DNA from: Arthrobacter_B sp038069765
Lineage (GTDB): Bacteria > Actinomycetota > Actinomycetes > Actinomycetales > Micrococcaceae
Length of the DNA: 64,000 nt
Assembly: GCF_038069765.1 (NCBI RefSeq)
Contig: NZ_JBBPFS010000001.1
Location: 124,001 to 188,000, forward strand
Direction: 5' to 3'
Part shown: in pieces, positions 31,629 through 43,500 of the stretch
Layout: each line of letters starts with the position of its first letter
How positions within the stretch are numbered: the stretch's first letter is position 1
Translations under genes and position numbers: made by a program
Notes under the pieces: model-generated
The model's database searches: none
The model's input: the letters and a program-made list of their open reading frames with translations, nothing else
What the model was told of the DNA's origin: nothing

Positions 31629-32026
31629 GTTCCACTGCGCCGGGCTTTCGCCGTTTATCGCCATACGCAGGTCGTTGCGGCGTCAGACGGCCCCTGATCG
31701 GGACCCCGGAGGGCAGGGCCGGCCGTGCCGACGGCGGGAGAACGCGGAGGAAACCGGCAGGTTCGGCCGCGGTATCGGCCCGGGCAGTGATGGCGGCTGC
31801 AGGAAATCATGAGACAATGGGAACCGAGACCCGGTCGGGTTCGTGTATCAAGTGTCGCTTTTGGGCCTTTTGCCGTTTGTGCAGAGGGAACAGAAACCGC
31901 CGCACGTGTGTTCCATTAAGAGCACCGCGTGGATGGGATCGCTTGAAATCAAGCACGGACTTGACAGGGTCATAGTGGTGTTGCCCCCAATGGCGATTCC
32001 ACAGCCCGCCGTATGAAAGGTTTTCT
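31629..32026 (+). promoter_or_regulatory. sigA upstream region with SigR/SigH-type promoter candidate
   Basis: 398 bp without a supported gene. GGGAACA (31886-31892) and GTT (31910-31912), spaced as in SigR/SigH promoters (GGGAAY ... GTT), lie 115 bp before sigA. In streptomycetes the principal sigma gene hrdB also has such a promoter. The GGAAC / GTTCC pair is at the same time an inverted repeat, so a different role is possible. A TTGACA at 31961 has no good -10 partner. Confidence 0.4.
31941..31954. promoter_or_regulatory. Palindrome GCTTGA-AA-TCAAGC upstream of sigA
   Basis: A perfect 6-bp inverted repeat around a 2-nt centre, 7 bp before TTGACA and 73 bp before the sigA start. Candidate operator; regulator unknown. 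Confidence 0.3.
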
Positions 32027-33316
32027 GTGTCGCCGAGAAAGACAACTGCAGTCGAAGAGACTGACACTGCAAGCAAGCGCACTGCCGCAGACGAAGCTTC
32101 GGCTCCGATGGAACCCGCTGCCGGCGAAAAGACCGCGGTGAAGACAGTCCGCAAGCCTGCAGTGCGGAAGCCTGCCGCAGCTAAGTCAGGTACCACTGCA
32201 GCCGGCCGCAAAACCGCCGCCAAGACAGCCAAGTCGGCAAAGGCCGCCGCAGCCGCCGAAGAGGATGAGCAGCAGACAGACTCCGAGCCCGCTGAGCCGG
32301 ACCTCGATGCCGCGGACGCACCCGAGGCCGCGCCGACCGGTTCAGGATTTGTGTACTCCGATGCCGACGACGACGACGCCCCTGCTCAGCAGGTCGTCTC
32401 CGCCGGTGCCACCGCAGATCCGGTCAAGGACTACCTGAAGCAGATCGGTAAGGTTGCCCTGCTGAACGCAGAGCAGGAAGTCGATCTGGCTCTGCGCATC
32501 GAAGCCGGGCTCTTTGCCGAAGAGAAGCTCGCAGCCGATCCGGATATGGACCCCAAGCTCAAGCGCGAGCTGGAGTTCATCGTCCATGACGGCAAGCGTG
32601 CCAAGAACCACCTGCTGGAGGCCAACCTCCGGCTCGTGGTCTCACTGGCCAAGCGTTACACCGGTCGCGGCATGCTTTTCCTGGACCTCATCCAGGAAGG
32701 AAACCTGGGCCTGATCCGTGCCGTCGAGAAGTTCGACTACACCAAGGGCTTCAAGTTCTCCACCTATGCCACCTGGTGGATCCGCCAGGCCATCACCCGC
32801 GCCATGGCTGACCAGGCCCGCACCATCCGCATTCCGGTGCACATGGTCGAGGTCATCAACAAGCTGGCCCGCGTCCAGCGCCAGATGCTGCAGGACCTGG
32901 GCCGCGAGCCCGCCCCTGAAGAGCTGGCCCTGGAACTGGATATGACCCCTGAAAAGGTCGTGGAAGTGCAGAAGTACGGCCGCGAGCCGATCTCCCTGCA
33001 TACTCCGCTGGGTGAAGACGGAGATTCCGAGTTCGGTGACCTCATTGAGGACTCCGAGGCTGTTGTTCCGGCTGACGCCGTGAGCTTCACACTGCTGCAG
33101 GAGCAGCTGCACTCGGTGCTGGACACCCTCTCCGAGCGTGAAGCCGGTGTTGTGGCCATGCGCTTCGGCCTGACCGACGGCCAGCCCAAGACGCTGGATG
33201 AGATCGGAAAGGTTTACGGGGTTACCCGTGAGCGGATCCGTCAGATCGAATCCAAGACCATGTCCAAGCTGCGCCACCCGTCCCGCTCCCAGGTCCTGCG
33301 CGACTACCTGGACTAA
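32027..33316 (+). CDS. sigA: Principal RNA polymerase sigma factor (429 aa)
   Basis: Group 1 sigma factor. The first ~110 residues are rich in Lys, Ala, Thr and Glu (KTAVKTVRKPAVRKPAA), as in actinobacterial SigA/HrdB. Conserved regions follow: 1.2 (DPVKDYLKQIGKVALLNAEQE), 2.1-2.4 (NLRLVVSLAKRYTGRGM, FSTYATWWIRQAITRAM), 3 (VHMVEVINKLARVQRQM) and 4 (VTRERIRQIESKTMSKL). The end RDYLD is typical. Start is GTG with GAAAGG upstream. It should recognise the TANNNT boxes found before many genes here. Confidence 0.96.
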   Translation: MSPRKTTAVEETDTASKRTAADEASAPMEPAAGEKTAVKTVRKPAVRKPAAAKSGTTAAGRKTAAKTAKSAKAAAAAEEDEQQTDSEPAEPDLDAADAPEAAPTGSGFVYSDADDDDAPAQQVVSAGATADPVKDYLKQIGKVALLNAEQEVDLALRIEAGLFAEEKLAADPDMDPKLKRELEFIVHDGKRAKNHLLEANLRLVVSLAKRYTGRGMLFLDLIQEGNLGLIRAVEKFDYTKGFKFSTYATWWIRQAITRAMADQARTIRIPVHMVEVINKLARVQRQMLQDLGREPAPEELALELDMTPEKVVEVQKYGREPISLHTPLGEDGDSEFGDLIEDSEAVVPADAVSFTLLQEQLHSVLDTLSEREAGVVAMRFGLTDGQPKTLDEIGKVYGVTRERIRQIESKTMSKLRHPSRSQVLRDYLD

Positions 33317-33369
33317 GCGATTCGGGTCCGCCCGCGCAGTGGTTTTGCACCGCCGCAGCAGGCAGCCTC

Positions 33370-33405
33370 AACGCCTCCGATCCGCAGAAGCGGGTCGGAG
33401 GCGTT
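33370..33405 (+). terminator. Terminator of sigA
   Basis: Stem AACGCCTCCGATCCG / CGGGTCGGAGGCGTT (one G-T pair) with a short loop, followed by a TTTT-containing stretch. Confidence 0.85.
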
Positions 33406-33460
33406 TTGCGTTTCCGCGCCATTCCACTACAAGGCCGCAAAAACACGGCGGCACCCATGA

Positions 33461-33492
33461 AAAAGGCTCCTCCCGCCGGGGAGGAGCCTTTT
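33461..33492. terminator. Bidirectional terminator between sigA and the DUF7455 gene
   Basis: Perfect 14-bp stem AAAAGGCTCCTCCC / GGGAGGAGCCTTTT with T tracts on both strands, between convergent genes. Confidence 0.9.
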
Positions 33493-33538
33493 GCAAGGTG
33501 TGTGGAGCCCGGATAACCGGGCCGCCGCTGGCGCGGCG

Positions 33539-33763
33539 CTAGTCTGCCGGGACTGCTGCGGCCTTGGCCGTCAGGCGGGAAGTCTCGTCCTGCCATTCCG
33601 AAGTCAGGGGGCGGAGGTTTGCCTCCACCGCCCGTGCGTGGTGGCCGCAGAAGAGCAGCTCCCCACCCGAGGATTCCAGTACCGCACGTACGTACGCCTG
33701 CGCGCCGCAGCGGTCGCAGCGGTCAAGTGTGTTCAGTTCACGAGTAGCTACTGCTGCTGTCAT
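33539..33763 (-). CDS. Small zinc-ribbon-like protein, DUF7455 type (74 aa)
   Basis: The pattern CDRCGAQAYVRAVLESSGGELLFCGHHAR gives a CxxC and CGHH pair that should bind one zinc ion. A short helix and a basic C-terminal tail follow. These proteins are common beside sigA in Micrococcaceae; function unknown. TAGGAGG stands before the ATG, and TATATG about 30 bp upstream is a -10 candidate. Confidence 0.75.
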   Translation of the reverse strand: MTAAVATRELNTLDRCDRCGAQAYVRAVLESSGGELLFCGHHARAVEANLRPLTSEWQDETSRLTAKAAAVPAD

Positions 33764-34025
33764 GAAAGCCTCCTAAGGGTGTTGATACTTCATATAACCA
33801 TCTTTGTGCCCCCAGTCTTCGCAGCCGGGGGCCCCTTTCGCTCTGCGCGTACCAACCGGGCGTTCTGTTGTGAGGTAGTTCACCGGTGCTGAGTCGCTGG
33901 CGGGCAGTGTCACCGGTGGGCCTTAACCTTGGAAGTAGCCCGGTTCCGTCCGGGCTGCAGCCGGTCCGCGATCTGCCGACCGAATCTGCCGACAAACGGT
34001 CCCAGGCCTGAGGAGTTTCAAACAC

Positions 34026-36137
<2,112 letters not shown>

Positions 36138-36149
36138 ACAGCCGGTCCT

Positions 36150-36231
36150 GCGCCCCGGGGCCGGTCGTCGAACGCCGAACACCCCGCGCCCCGGGCCGAG
36201 CGCCCCGGGGCCGGTCATAACGCCGAACACC
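36150..36231. repeat. Tandem ~50-bp imperfect repeat between parE and M56 genes
   Basis: The block GCGCCCCGGGGCCGGTC plus ACGCCGAACACC occurs at 36150-36183 and 36200-36231, offset by 50 bp. Each contains the self-complementary CCCCGGGG, so the segment could serve as a terminator for the two convergent genes. Confidence 0.6.
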
Positions 36232-36241
36232 GCGGCGGCGG

Positions 36242-37222
36242 CTAAAGGATGCCCGGTGCTATCAGCAGGGTCGTGGGAACAGCCAGCAGCAGTGCCGAGA
36301 TGATGAGCACGGCGGTCCGCTGCCAGGCCGGCAGGGGCGGCAGCGGAGTGAGCAGGCGGCTCAGCCGCCGTACCGTGCCCAGCTGCTCCTGCTCGTCAGG
36401 GCCGGCCAGCAGGGAAGCGGAAGCGTCCTGCGCTTTTGCCGCGGTGCCCTGAAGGCCCCCTTCCGCGGGCTGTGCGCCGGTTCCCACGATGGCGACGGCG
36501 CGGATCAGGGTTTCGGGCTTCACCGTGCGCAGGGCCTCGTCGTCGGCAAGCATCTCAATGAGTTCGTTGACGGACTGCTGGGCCAGCTGCGAGGTCGGCA
36601 GCCAGGGAAGGGCGGCCCGCCAGGCAGCGAACGCCCACAGGAGCAGATGGTGGCGCTGGGACAGGTGCGCCTTCTCATGGATGAGGACGGCGGAGAGCTC
36701 TTCGTCCGAGAGCATCTCCAGCAGTCCGTCCGAGAGGACCGTGACGGAACGCGCCCCGCCGGGCAGGCAGTATGCCACCGGCGCGGGATGGTTGATGACC
36801 AGTGTGGCCGGCCGCGTGGCCGAGGGGGAACTCAGCAGAGTGAGCATGCCGCGGTGCCGTCGGCGGCCGCGGCGGATCCGGTAATAGGTCAGCAGCAGCG
36901 TGAAGACCAGGTGGATGCTCAGCAGCAGGGCGGCGCTCAGGGCGAAGACATGCACCAGTCCCAGGGTTGTGGCCGGGGACCGGTCCAGCAGGATATTCCA
37001 GAGTCCGTGCAGGGCCGAGACGAGGTTGTCGCCGATGGGCTCGAGACCCCACGTGAGCATCGACCCGATCATGGACAGGCCGCCGGCCAGTGCTATGGCC
37101 TGCCACAGCACCATGGCCGTGAAGGGGGACCGTGCGGGCCATTTGGCCCGGGACAGGGCAATGGGAACCGGCCACGCCAGCACGAGGGCCAGCGCAGCCA
37201 GGCAATATGAGGCCCAAAACAC
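36242..37222 (-). CDS. M56-family (BlaR1-like) membrane metalloprotease (326 aa)
   Basis: Several membrane helices near the N-terminus (FWASYCLAALALVLAWPV, LWQAIALAGGLSMIGS, LVHVFALSAALLLSIHLVF) precede a zinc-protease site HEKAH (in AVLIHEKAHLSQRHH). A last helix is at the C-terminus (WQRTAVLIISALLLAVPTT). The acidic third zinc ligand is likely in NELIEMLADDEA. There is no sensor penicillin-binding domain, unlike BlaR1. It pairs with the BlaI-type gene just upstream (30-bp gap), so it is probably the protease that removes the repressor after an unknown envelope or redox signal. Confidence 0.85.
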   Translation of the reverse strand: MFWASYCLAALALVLAWPVPIALSRAKWPARSPFTAMVLWQAIALAGGLSMIGSMLTWGLEPIGDNLVSALHGLWNILLDRSPATTLGLVHVFALSAALLLSIHLVFTLLLTYYRIRRGRRRHRGMLTLLSSPSATRPATLVINHPAPVAYCLPGGARSVTVLSDGLLEMLSDEELSAVLIHEKAHLSQRHHLLLWAFAAWRAALPWLPTSQLAQQSVNELIEMLADDEALRTVKPETLIRAVAIVGTGAQPAEGGLQGTAAKAQDASASLLAGPDEQEQLGTVRRLSRLLTPLPPLPAWQRTAVLIISALLLAVPTTLLIAPGIL

Positions 37223-37251
37223 CGCGGCGGAGAGTAGCTGGGGCTACCGGG

Positions 37252-37629
37252 TCAGGCGCCGCCGAGCAGTCGCCGCAGGGTCTCGGCCTCGGTGACCGAA
37301 ACGGAACCGATGAACCGGGCCAGCACGGCCTCCCGGTCGCTCACCGATCCGAGGACTTCATGCATCAGTTCGGCTGTGTGCTCTGCCTTGGTGGTGACGG
37401 CGCGGTAGCGGTGCGGGCGGATGTTCCGCTCCCGTTCCACCAGGCCCTTCTTCTCGAGGCGTGAGAGCACAGTGAGGATGGTGGTGACTGCCAGTCCCTT
37501 GCCGGTCCCCGTGCCTGCCTCCGGATTGGCCTGCGCCAGTTTTTCGCGCAGTTCGTTTGCGCTGGCCGCCTCCGGGGACTCCCACAGGAGATCCATTGTT
37601 GCCCGTTCCAGCTCGCCGAGGGTGGCCAT
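37252..37629 (-). CDS. BlaI/MecI-family transcriptional repressor (125 aa)
   Basis: Start at 37629 (MATLGELERATMDLLW) has AAGGA upstream; a further ATG at 37698 lies within the promoter region. Winged HTH of the BlaI type: LWESPEAASANELREKLA, then TTILTVLSRLEKKGLVERE and the wing HRYRAVTTKAEH, with a dimerisation helix bundle at the C-terminus. Divergent from cydA with 231 bp between. The palindromes there are its likely operators, so it may control both its own operon and cytochrome bd. Confidence 0.88.
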   Translation of the reverse strand: MATLGELERATMDLLWESPEAASANELREKLAQANPEAGTGTGKGLAVTTILTVLSRLEKKGLVERERNIRPHRYRAVTTKAEHTAELMHEVLGSVSDREAVLARFIGSVSVTEAETLRRLLGGA

Positions 37630-37737
37630 CCGTGTCCCGTCCTTCACATCATGCAAATCAGTAGCCTCCGCTGTCCGCCGCGGTGCGCCGTGTGGCATTG
37701 CGACCGGGGTACGAAAGAGAGGTGTGGTGTGTCTAAA

Positions 37738-37833
37738 TGTACAGGTTTTTCGCCGTTAGTTCTACATCACGTAGAAAACTTTTCGGAAGTGCTCTACGAT
37801 CAGTTTTAGAAACGACTTCTACGCTCTGTAGAA
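37738..37833. promoter_or_regulatory. Operator region shared by blaI-type gene and cydA
   Basis: Two perfect palindromes of the form TTCTAC-n5-GTAGAA lie at 37760-37776 and 37817-37833 (centres 57 bp apart), with a half site TCTAC at 37793. TGTACA at 37738-37743 is a further palindrome of the TACA/TGTA kind known from BlaI/MecI operators. TACGAT (37795-37800), between the two palindromes, could be the cydA -10 box. The layout predicts joint repression of the divergent operons. Confidence 0.65.
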
Positions 37834-37860
37834 CTCTGGTCCGACTAAAGGAATCCTCCC

Positions 37861-39513
37861 TTGGAAGCACTCGACATTGCCCGCTGGCAGTTCGGCATCA
37901 CCACGGTCTACCACTTCCTCATGGTGCCGCTGACTATCGGCCTGGGGCTGGTGGTCGCGACCCTCCAGACCATGTGGGTCCGGACGGGAAAAGACGAATA
38001 CCTGCGGATGACAAAGTTCTGGGGCAAGCTGTTCCTGATCAACTTCATCATGGGCGTGGCCACCGGCCTCGTGCAGGAATTCCAGTTCGGCATGGCCTGG
38101 AGCGAATACAGCCGTTTTGTCGGTGACGTCTTTGGTGCACCGCTGGCGCTGGAAGCACTCCTGGCCTTCTTCACTGAATCCGTCTTCCTGGGCCTGTGGA
38201 TCTTCGGCTGGGACCGCCTGCCGAAGAAAATCCACCTGGCCTCAATCTGGATCGCGACGCTGGCTTCGGTGCTGTCGGCCTACTTCATCCTGGCCGCCAA
38301 CTCCTGGATGCAGCACCCCGTCGGCGTGGAAATGGTCGACGGCCGGCCGGTCCTGAATGACATTTGGGCCGTGCTGACCAACAACACGCTGCTGGTGGCC
38401 TTCCCGCACCAGATCACCGCGGCCCTCTCCGTCGCCGGCGGATTCCTGCTGGGCATCGCCTGGTTCCACCTCTGGAAGCGGCGCCGGGACGGCATCGACA
38501 CCGTCAATGACGACGGCACCGTCACCGTTGGCTCCCGTCCGGAAACCGGCCGCGACAAGACCGACTACAGCGTGTGGATCAAGTCGCTGCGGATCGGCGC
38601 CGTCGTCGCCATGGTTTCCTTCGCCGGCACGGCCCTGACCGGTGACCTGCAGGGCAAGCTCATGTTCGAGCAGCAGCCCATGAAGATGGCGGCTGCCGAG
38701 GCAGCCTGCCACGACGGCACCTCCTTCTCCGTCCTTTCCATCGGCGACGTCGGAGCCAAGAACTGCGACGACGTCACCGCGGTCATCGAGGTTCCCGGGA
38801 TGCTGTCCTTCCTGGCGAACGGTAATTTCGACACCGAGGTCAAGGGCGTCAACACACTGATCCCGGAGTACCAGGAAGCGTACGGCACGCACATTCCGGA
38901 CGATCCCAAGTACGGCGAGCAGGCCGGCACCGAAATCGACTACCTGCCCGTCATGTCAGTGACCTACTGGGGCTTCCGCCTCATGATCGGCTTCGGCGGC
39001 ATTGCCGCGGCCGCGGCGGCGGCAGCACTGTGGGTGACCCGCAAGGGGACCGTTCCGCAGTCCAAGTGGCTCATGCGCCTGGCCGTGTTCGGCATCCTTG
39101 CTCCCTTCGGCGCCAACAGTGCCGGATGGATCTTCACCGAGATGGGTCGCCAGCCGTTTGTCGTGGCACCCAACCCGAGCTTCACCGGCATCGACCAGGT
39201 GTTTATGTTCACCGCTGCGGCAGTGTCTCCGGGGGTTTCACGGGCGGAGCTGCTGTTCTCGCTTGCGGCCTTTGTCCTGGTCTACCTGTCACTGCTGATC
39301 GTGGAAGTGAAGCTGCTGTTCAAGTTCACCCGCGGCGGAGTTCCGGCCGCGATGCCCGAACTCCTGCACGGCGACGGGCACGACGGCGGTTCCTCCGGCG
39401 GCCTCGATTCCGCCGGCGGTGACGACGGAACCGGCAGCGACGGCTCCAACGGCGACGGCTCCGGCGGCGGCAAGACCAAGCAGCCCGACGACGTCCTTGG
39501 CTTTGCCTACTAA
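37861..39513 (+). CDS. cydA: Cytochrome bd ubiquinol/menaquinol oxidase subunit I (550 aa)
   Basis: Membrane subunit that holds hemes b558, b595 and d and oxidises quinol. Start TTG at 37861 with AGGA upstream. His18 (VYHFLMVPL) matches the conserved N-terminal heme ligand; the Q-loop region is short, as in actinobacteria; GWIFTEMGRQPFVV is the conserved late motif. About nine membrane helices are visible. The last ~50 residues are an unusual Gly/Ser/Asp-rich tail (GDDGTGSDGSNGDGSGGG). First gene of cydA-cydB-cydDC. Confidence 0.96.
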   Translation: MEALDIARWQFGITTVYHFLMVPLTIGLGLVVATLQTMWVRTGKDEYLRMTKFWGKLFLINFIMGVATGLVQEFQFGMAWSEYSRFVGDVFGAPLALEALLAFFTESVFLGLWIFGWDRLPKKIHLASIWIATLASVLSAYFILAANSWMQHPVGVEMVDGRPVLNDIWAVLTNNTLLVAFPHQITAALSVAGGFLLGIAWFHLWKRRRDGIDTVNDDGTVTVGSRPETGRDKTDYSVWIKSLRIGAVVAMVSFAGTALTGDLQGKLMFEQQPMKMAAAEAACHDGTSFSVLSIGDVGAKNCDDVTAVIEVPGMLSFLANGNFDTEVKGVNTLIPEYQEAYGTHIPDDPKYGEQAGTEIDYLPVMSVTYWGFRLMIGFGGIAAAAAAAALWVTRKGTVPQSKWLMRLAVFGILAPFGANSAGWIFTEMGRQPFVVAPNPSFTGIDQVFMFTAAAVSPGVSRAELLFSLAAFVLVYLSLLIVEVKLLFKFTRGGVPAAMPELLHGDGHDGGSSGGLDSAGGDDGTGSDGSNGDGSGGGKTKQPDDVLGFAY

Positions 39514-39550
39514 CCTCAGCTTTGCCCACTCAGCAGTCTGGAGCACAGAA

Positions 39551-40570
39551 GTGATTTCGCTACCCACCCTTTGGTTCATCGTCCTGGCCTTCCTCTGGAC
39601 CGGATACCTCTTTCTGGAAGGATTCGACCTCGGCGTCGGCATGCTCATGAAGCTCATGGGCCGCAGCGAGAAGGACCGCCGGGTCATGCTCAACACCATC
39701 GGCCCGGTGTGGGACGGCAATGAAGTGTGGCTCATCACTGCCGGCGCCATGACCTTTGCCACCTTCCCGCTGTGGTACGCGGCGCTGTTCTCGGCCCTGT
39801 ACATTCCGCTGGTGTTTGTCCTGCTCGGCCTGATCTTCCGGGCCGTGTCGATCGAATACCGCGGCAAGCACAACGACGACCGCTGGCGCAGCCGCTGGGA
39901 CTGGGGCATGGCGCTGGGATCCTTCATCTCGGCCTTCGGGGTCGGTGCCGCCCTGGCACTGACCACCACCGGCCTGCCGCTGAACGAAAACGGCGACCGG
40001 GTGGGCGGGGCCTTTGCCTGGTTCAACGGATACGCAGTCCTGGGCGGGCTCGCCGTCGTTGCCTTCTGCCTGGTCCACGCCTGCGTGTTCCTGGCGCTGA
40101 AGACCCGCGGCGACATTGAGGTGCGGGCCCGCCGCGCCGTCGTCCGCTGGCTGCCGCTGGGTGTGCTGCCCATGGCCGCCTGGGCCATTGTGGTGCAGCA
40201 GCAGTACGGCAAGGCTCTGACCCTGATTCCGCTGGTGATTGCCGTGGTTGCCGCCGTGCTCTCCTGGACCATGGCGCGCCGGGGCAGGGACGGCTGGAGC
40301 TTCACCTACATGGGCCTGTTCCTGGTCGCCGGAGTCTTCACGATTTTCGCTGCGCTGTACCCGAATGTCCTGCCCTCCACGCTGAACCCGGCCTGGAGCC
40401 TCACCGTGGAGAACGCGTCATCCTCCGACTACACCCTGACCGTCATTTCCTGGGTCTCCCTCTTCGGCCTGCCCCTGGTGGTGCTCTACCAGGGCTGGAC
40501 CTACTGGGTGTTCCGCAAGCGCATTACCGCTGAATCCATCCCCGCCGCCCACACGGTGAATGCCCAATGA
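39551..40570 (+). CDS. cydB: Cytochrome bd oxidase subunit II (339 aa)
   Basis: Partner of CydA in the membrane. The start at GTG 39551 (MISLPTLWFIVLAF) has GGAG upstream; the frame is open further upstream but that part overlaps the cydA tail. Conserved FLWTGYLFLEGFDLGVGM, GPVWDGNEVWLITAGAM and FRGKH-like segment (EYRGKHND) are present. The stop overlaps the cydDC start as ATGA. Confidence 0.95.
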   Translation: MISLPTLWFIVLAFLWTGYLFLEGFDLGVGMLMKLMGRSEKDRRVMLNTIGPVWDGNEVWLITAGAMTFATFPLWYAALFSALYIPLVFVLLGLIFRAVSIEYRGKHNDDRWRSRWDWGMALGSFISAFGVGAALALTTTGLPLNENGDRVGGAFAWFNGYAVLGGLAVVAFCLVHACVFLALKTRGDIEVRARRAVVRWLPLGVLPMAAWAIVVQQQYGKALTLIPLVIAVVAAVLSWTMARRGRDGWSFTYMGLFLVAGVFTIFAALYPNVLPSTLNPAWSLTVENASSSDYTLTVISWVSLFGLPLVVLYQGWTYWVFRKRITAESIPAAHTVNAQ

Positions 40571-43500
40571 AACCGGTGCTTCCCGTCAGCGCCGCCAGCC
40601 GGCGCGCGCTGTATCTGCTGGGCCTGCTGGCCGCCGTCAAGGCCGCCGGTTTGGTGCTGCTGGCCACCGGGGTTGCTGCCGGCGTTGCCGGGCTGGCCAC
40701 CGGCGGGCCGGACTGGCGCTGGGTGCTGGCCAACGGCATTGCCGGTGCCGTCCTGCGCTCCGTGGCGGTCTGGGGAACCGAAACCGTCTCCCAGCGCGCC
40801 GCCGCGGGCGTCAAGGAGGAGCTGCGCGCTTCGCTGACCTCCCGGGTGCTCGACGACGGCGGGAGCGCCCCGGGCATGGGCAGCGGCGCCCTGAGCGTAC
40901 TGATCACCCGCGGGCTGGACGGCCTGGACAACTACTACGCGAAGTACCTGCCCGCCCTGGTGACGTGCGCCGTCGTACCCCTGCTGGTGGGACTGCGCAT
41001 CCTGTCCGCCGACTGGCTGAGCGCGCTGATCGTGGTCCTGACCGTGCCGCTGATTCCGGTGTTCATGATCCTGATCGGGCTGCACACCGGAGACAAGACC
41101 GCGGCCGCCGTCGACGCCCTGAACCGGCTCTCGGACAACATGCTCGAGCTCGCCAAGGGCCTGCCGGTTCTTGTCGGCCTTGGCCGCGCCCGTGCCCAGA
41201 CCCGTGCGCTGCGTGATGTCGCGGACAACTACCGCACCCGCACCCTGGAAACCCTGCGCGTGGCCTTCCTGTCCTCCCTGGCGCTGGAACTGATTGCCAC
41301 CATTTCCGTGGCGCTGGTTGCCGTGGTGATCGGCGTGCGCCTGGTGAACGGGTCCATGTCCCTGGAACTGGGCCTGCTGGCCCTGATCCTGGCGCCCGAG
41401 TGCTACCAGCCGCTGCGGGACCTGGGCACAGCCCACCACGCCAGCGAAGACGGGCTCGAAGCGCTCAAACGCACCAACTCGGTCCTGGACGCCCCCGCTG
41501 CCGTACCCCTGGTTCCCGCCAACGCCCCGCACTGGGAAGGCAGCGCAGAGTTTCCGGCCGGAACCGGACTGACCGTCTCGGGGCTGACCATACGCTATGC
41601 CGGACGCCCCGCACCGGCCGTCAGCAACCTCAGCTTTTCCGTGCCCGCCGGCAGTATCGCCGCGCTGACCGGCGCCAGCGGCACGGGCAAAACCTCAGTG
41701 CTGGAGGCGCTCGCCGGGCTCCGCCGCAGCGGCGGGGACACCACCCTCGAAGGTTCCGTCAGCGGCGTCGAGCGGGCCGGCATTGCCTGGATTCCCCAGC
41801 ACCCCGTGCTCGTGGAAGAGACCGCCGCAGCAGAGATCGCGCTGTACTCCGGGCTGGGAAACGGAGCGGAAGGCCGCCGGGCAGCGGTTGATGCGCTGGC
41901 CGCGATCGATTCCCTGCATTTGCTGGAGGCCCGCACCGCTGACCTGAGTCCCGGTGAACAGCGCCGCGTCGCCGTTGCCCGCGCCCTGGCCCGCGTTGCG
42001 TCCCAGCCGCAGGTGCGCATCCTGCTCGCCGATGAACCCACGGCCCACTTGGATAGCCGCAGCGCCGCCGCCGTTATCCGTGCGCTGGAGAGCCTGCGGG
42101 GTTCGGTGACCGTCCTGCTGGTGGCTCATGACCGGGCGGCGGCGTCCATCGCCGACCGCTTGATTCCGGTGGGCACCGACGCCTTCGACGGGCCGGACCT
42201 TTCCGGGACACTTCCGGCTGAAACCGGCGCTGGAACCGGCGCCCCGCTGGATGCCGCCCCGGGCTCCCCGGCTGCCGCACCGGACGCTTCCGCGGTGCTC
42301 GCCCCCGCGCCCGCAGCTGCCCGCTGGCAGGAGGAGCTTGACGAAACCGGCACGCACCCGGTGCACCAGCCGCTCTGGAAGAACCTGATGGTTCTGCGCC
42401 CGTGGAGCCGGCAGTTCCTTCTGGCCCTGCTCCTGGGCACCGGAGCCACGCTCTTTGCCGTGGCCCTGACCTCGCTGTCCGGCTGGCTGATTGTGCGCGC
42501 ATTCGAGCAGCCGCCGATCCTGCTGCTGCTCACCGCAATTGTGGGGGTCCGGTTCTTCGGCATTGGCCGGTCTATCCTGCGCTACCTGGAGCGGCTGCAG
42601 CTGCATGACGCTGTCTTCCGCGCCACCAACTCCATCCGGATCCGGCTCTGGAACGGACTGCTGCAGCGCCCCGAGGGGTGGCGCCGGCTGGCCCGCGGGG
42701 GCGGCGCCCTGGAGCGCCTGGTCGGGGACGTTGATGAACTGCGCGACATTGCTCCGCGCGTCGTGTTTGCCCCGCTGACCGGGTTCTTCACGGCTGTTGC
42801 CGCGTGCATCGCGACCGGCCTGCTGCTGCCGGAGGCGCTTCCTGCGCAGATTGCCATCTGCGTGGTCGGTCTGGTCATTGCTCCCCTTTTGGCCCACGGT
42901 GCTGATGCCGCGGCACGCGCGGCAACCGTGCGGCTGCAGTCCCGGTCCATGTCGGCCATGGCGCGGCTGCTCTCCGCAGCCCCGGACCTGGCGGCCAACA
43001 GCAGCGCACCCGAGGTCTTTGCCCGGCAGCAGGAACTGGACGCCCGCGCCTCCGCCGCCGTCCGGCGCAGCGCCTGGGCGCAGGGGTTCGCCAATGCCCT
43101 GACCGCACTGGCCTGCTCGCTCGGCGCGCTGTACATGCTGACCCTGGCGGAGTCCGTGCCGGCCACCGTGTCCGCCGTCGTTGTCCTGATGCAGCTGGCG
43201 CTCATTGAAGCGTTCATTGCCGTCAACGGATCCGTCCAGCAGTTCACTGCCTGGCGGACGCTGGGCGACAAGGTGCTGCCCGATCTGGGGACCGACGACG
43301 TCGAGCCGCTCGAAGCGCCTGACGCGGAAGGCCGCGCCGAAACGGGCAACCTCGGCGAAGCGAAGCCCGCGGCCTCCGGCGTCCGGGCCGTGGAATCCGT
43401 CCAACTGCGCGGCGTCAGCTACAGCTATCCCGGCCAGGGCCGCCCGGTCTTCAAGGACCTGAACCTTGACCTGTACCCGGACAGCTGGCTGGCCGTAACC

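Noticed and set aside
31961..31989. TTGACA as main sigA promoter
   Set aside because: No -10 hexamer at 16-19 bp; only a poorly placed CATAGT.
39419..39550. Earlier start for cydB
   Set aside because: Would overlap the cydA tail by 95 bp and add a low-complexity Ala/Thr/Pro segment; GTG at 39551 has GGAG and the conserved N-terminus.
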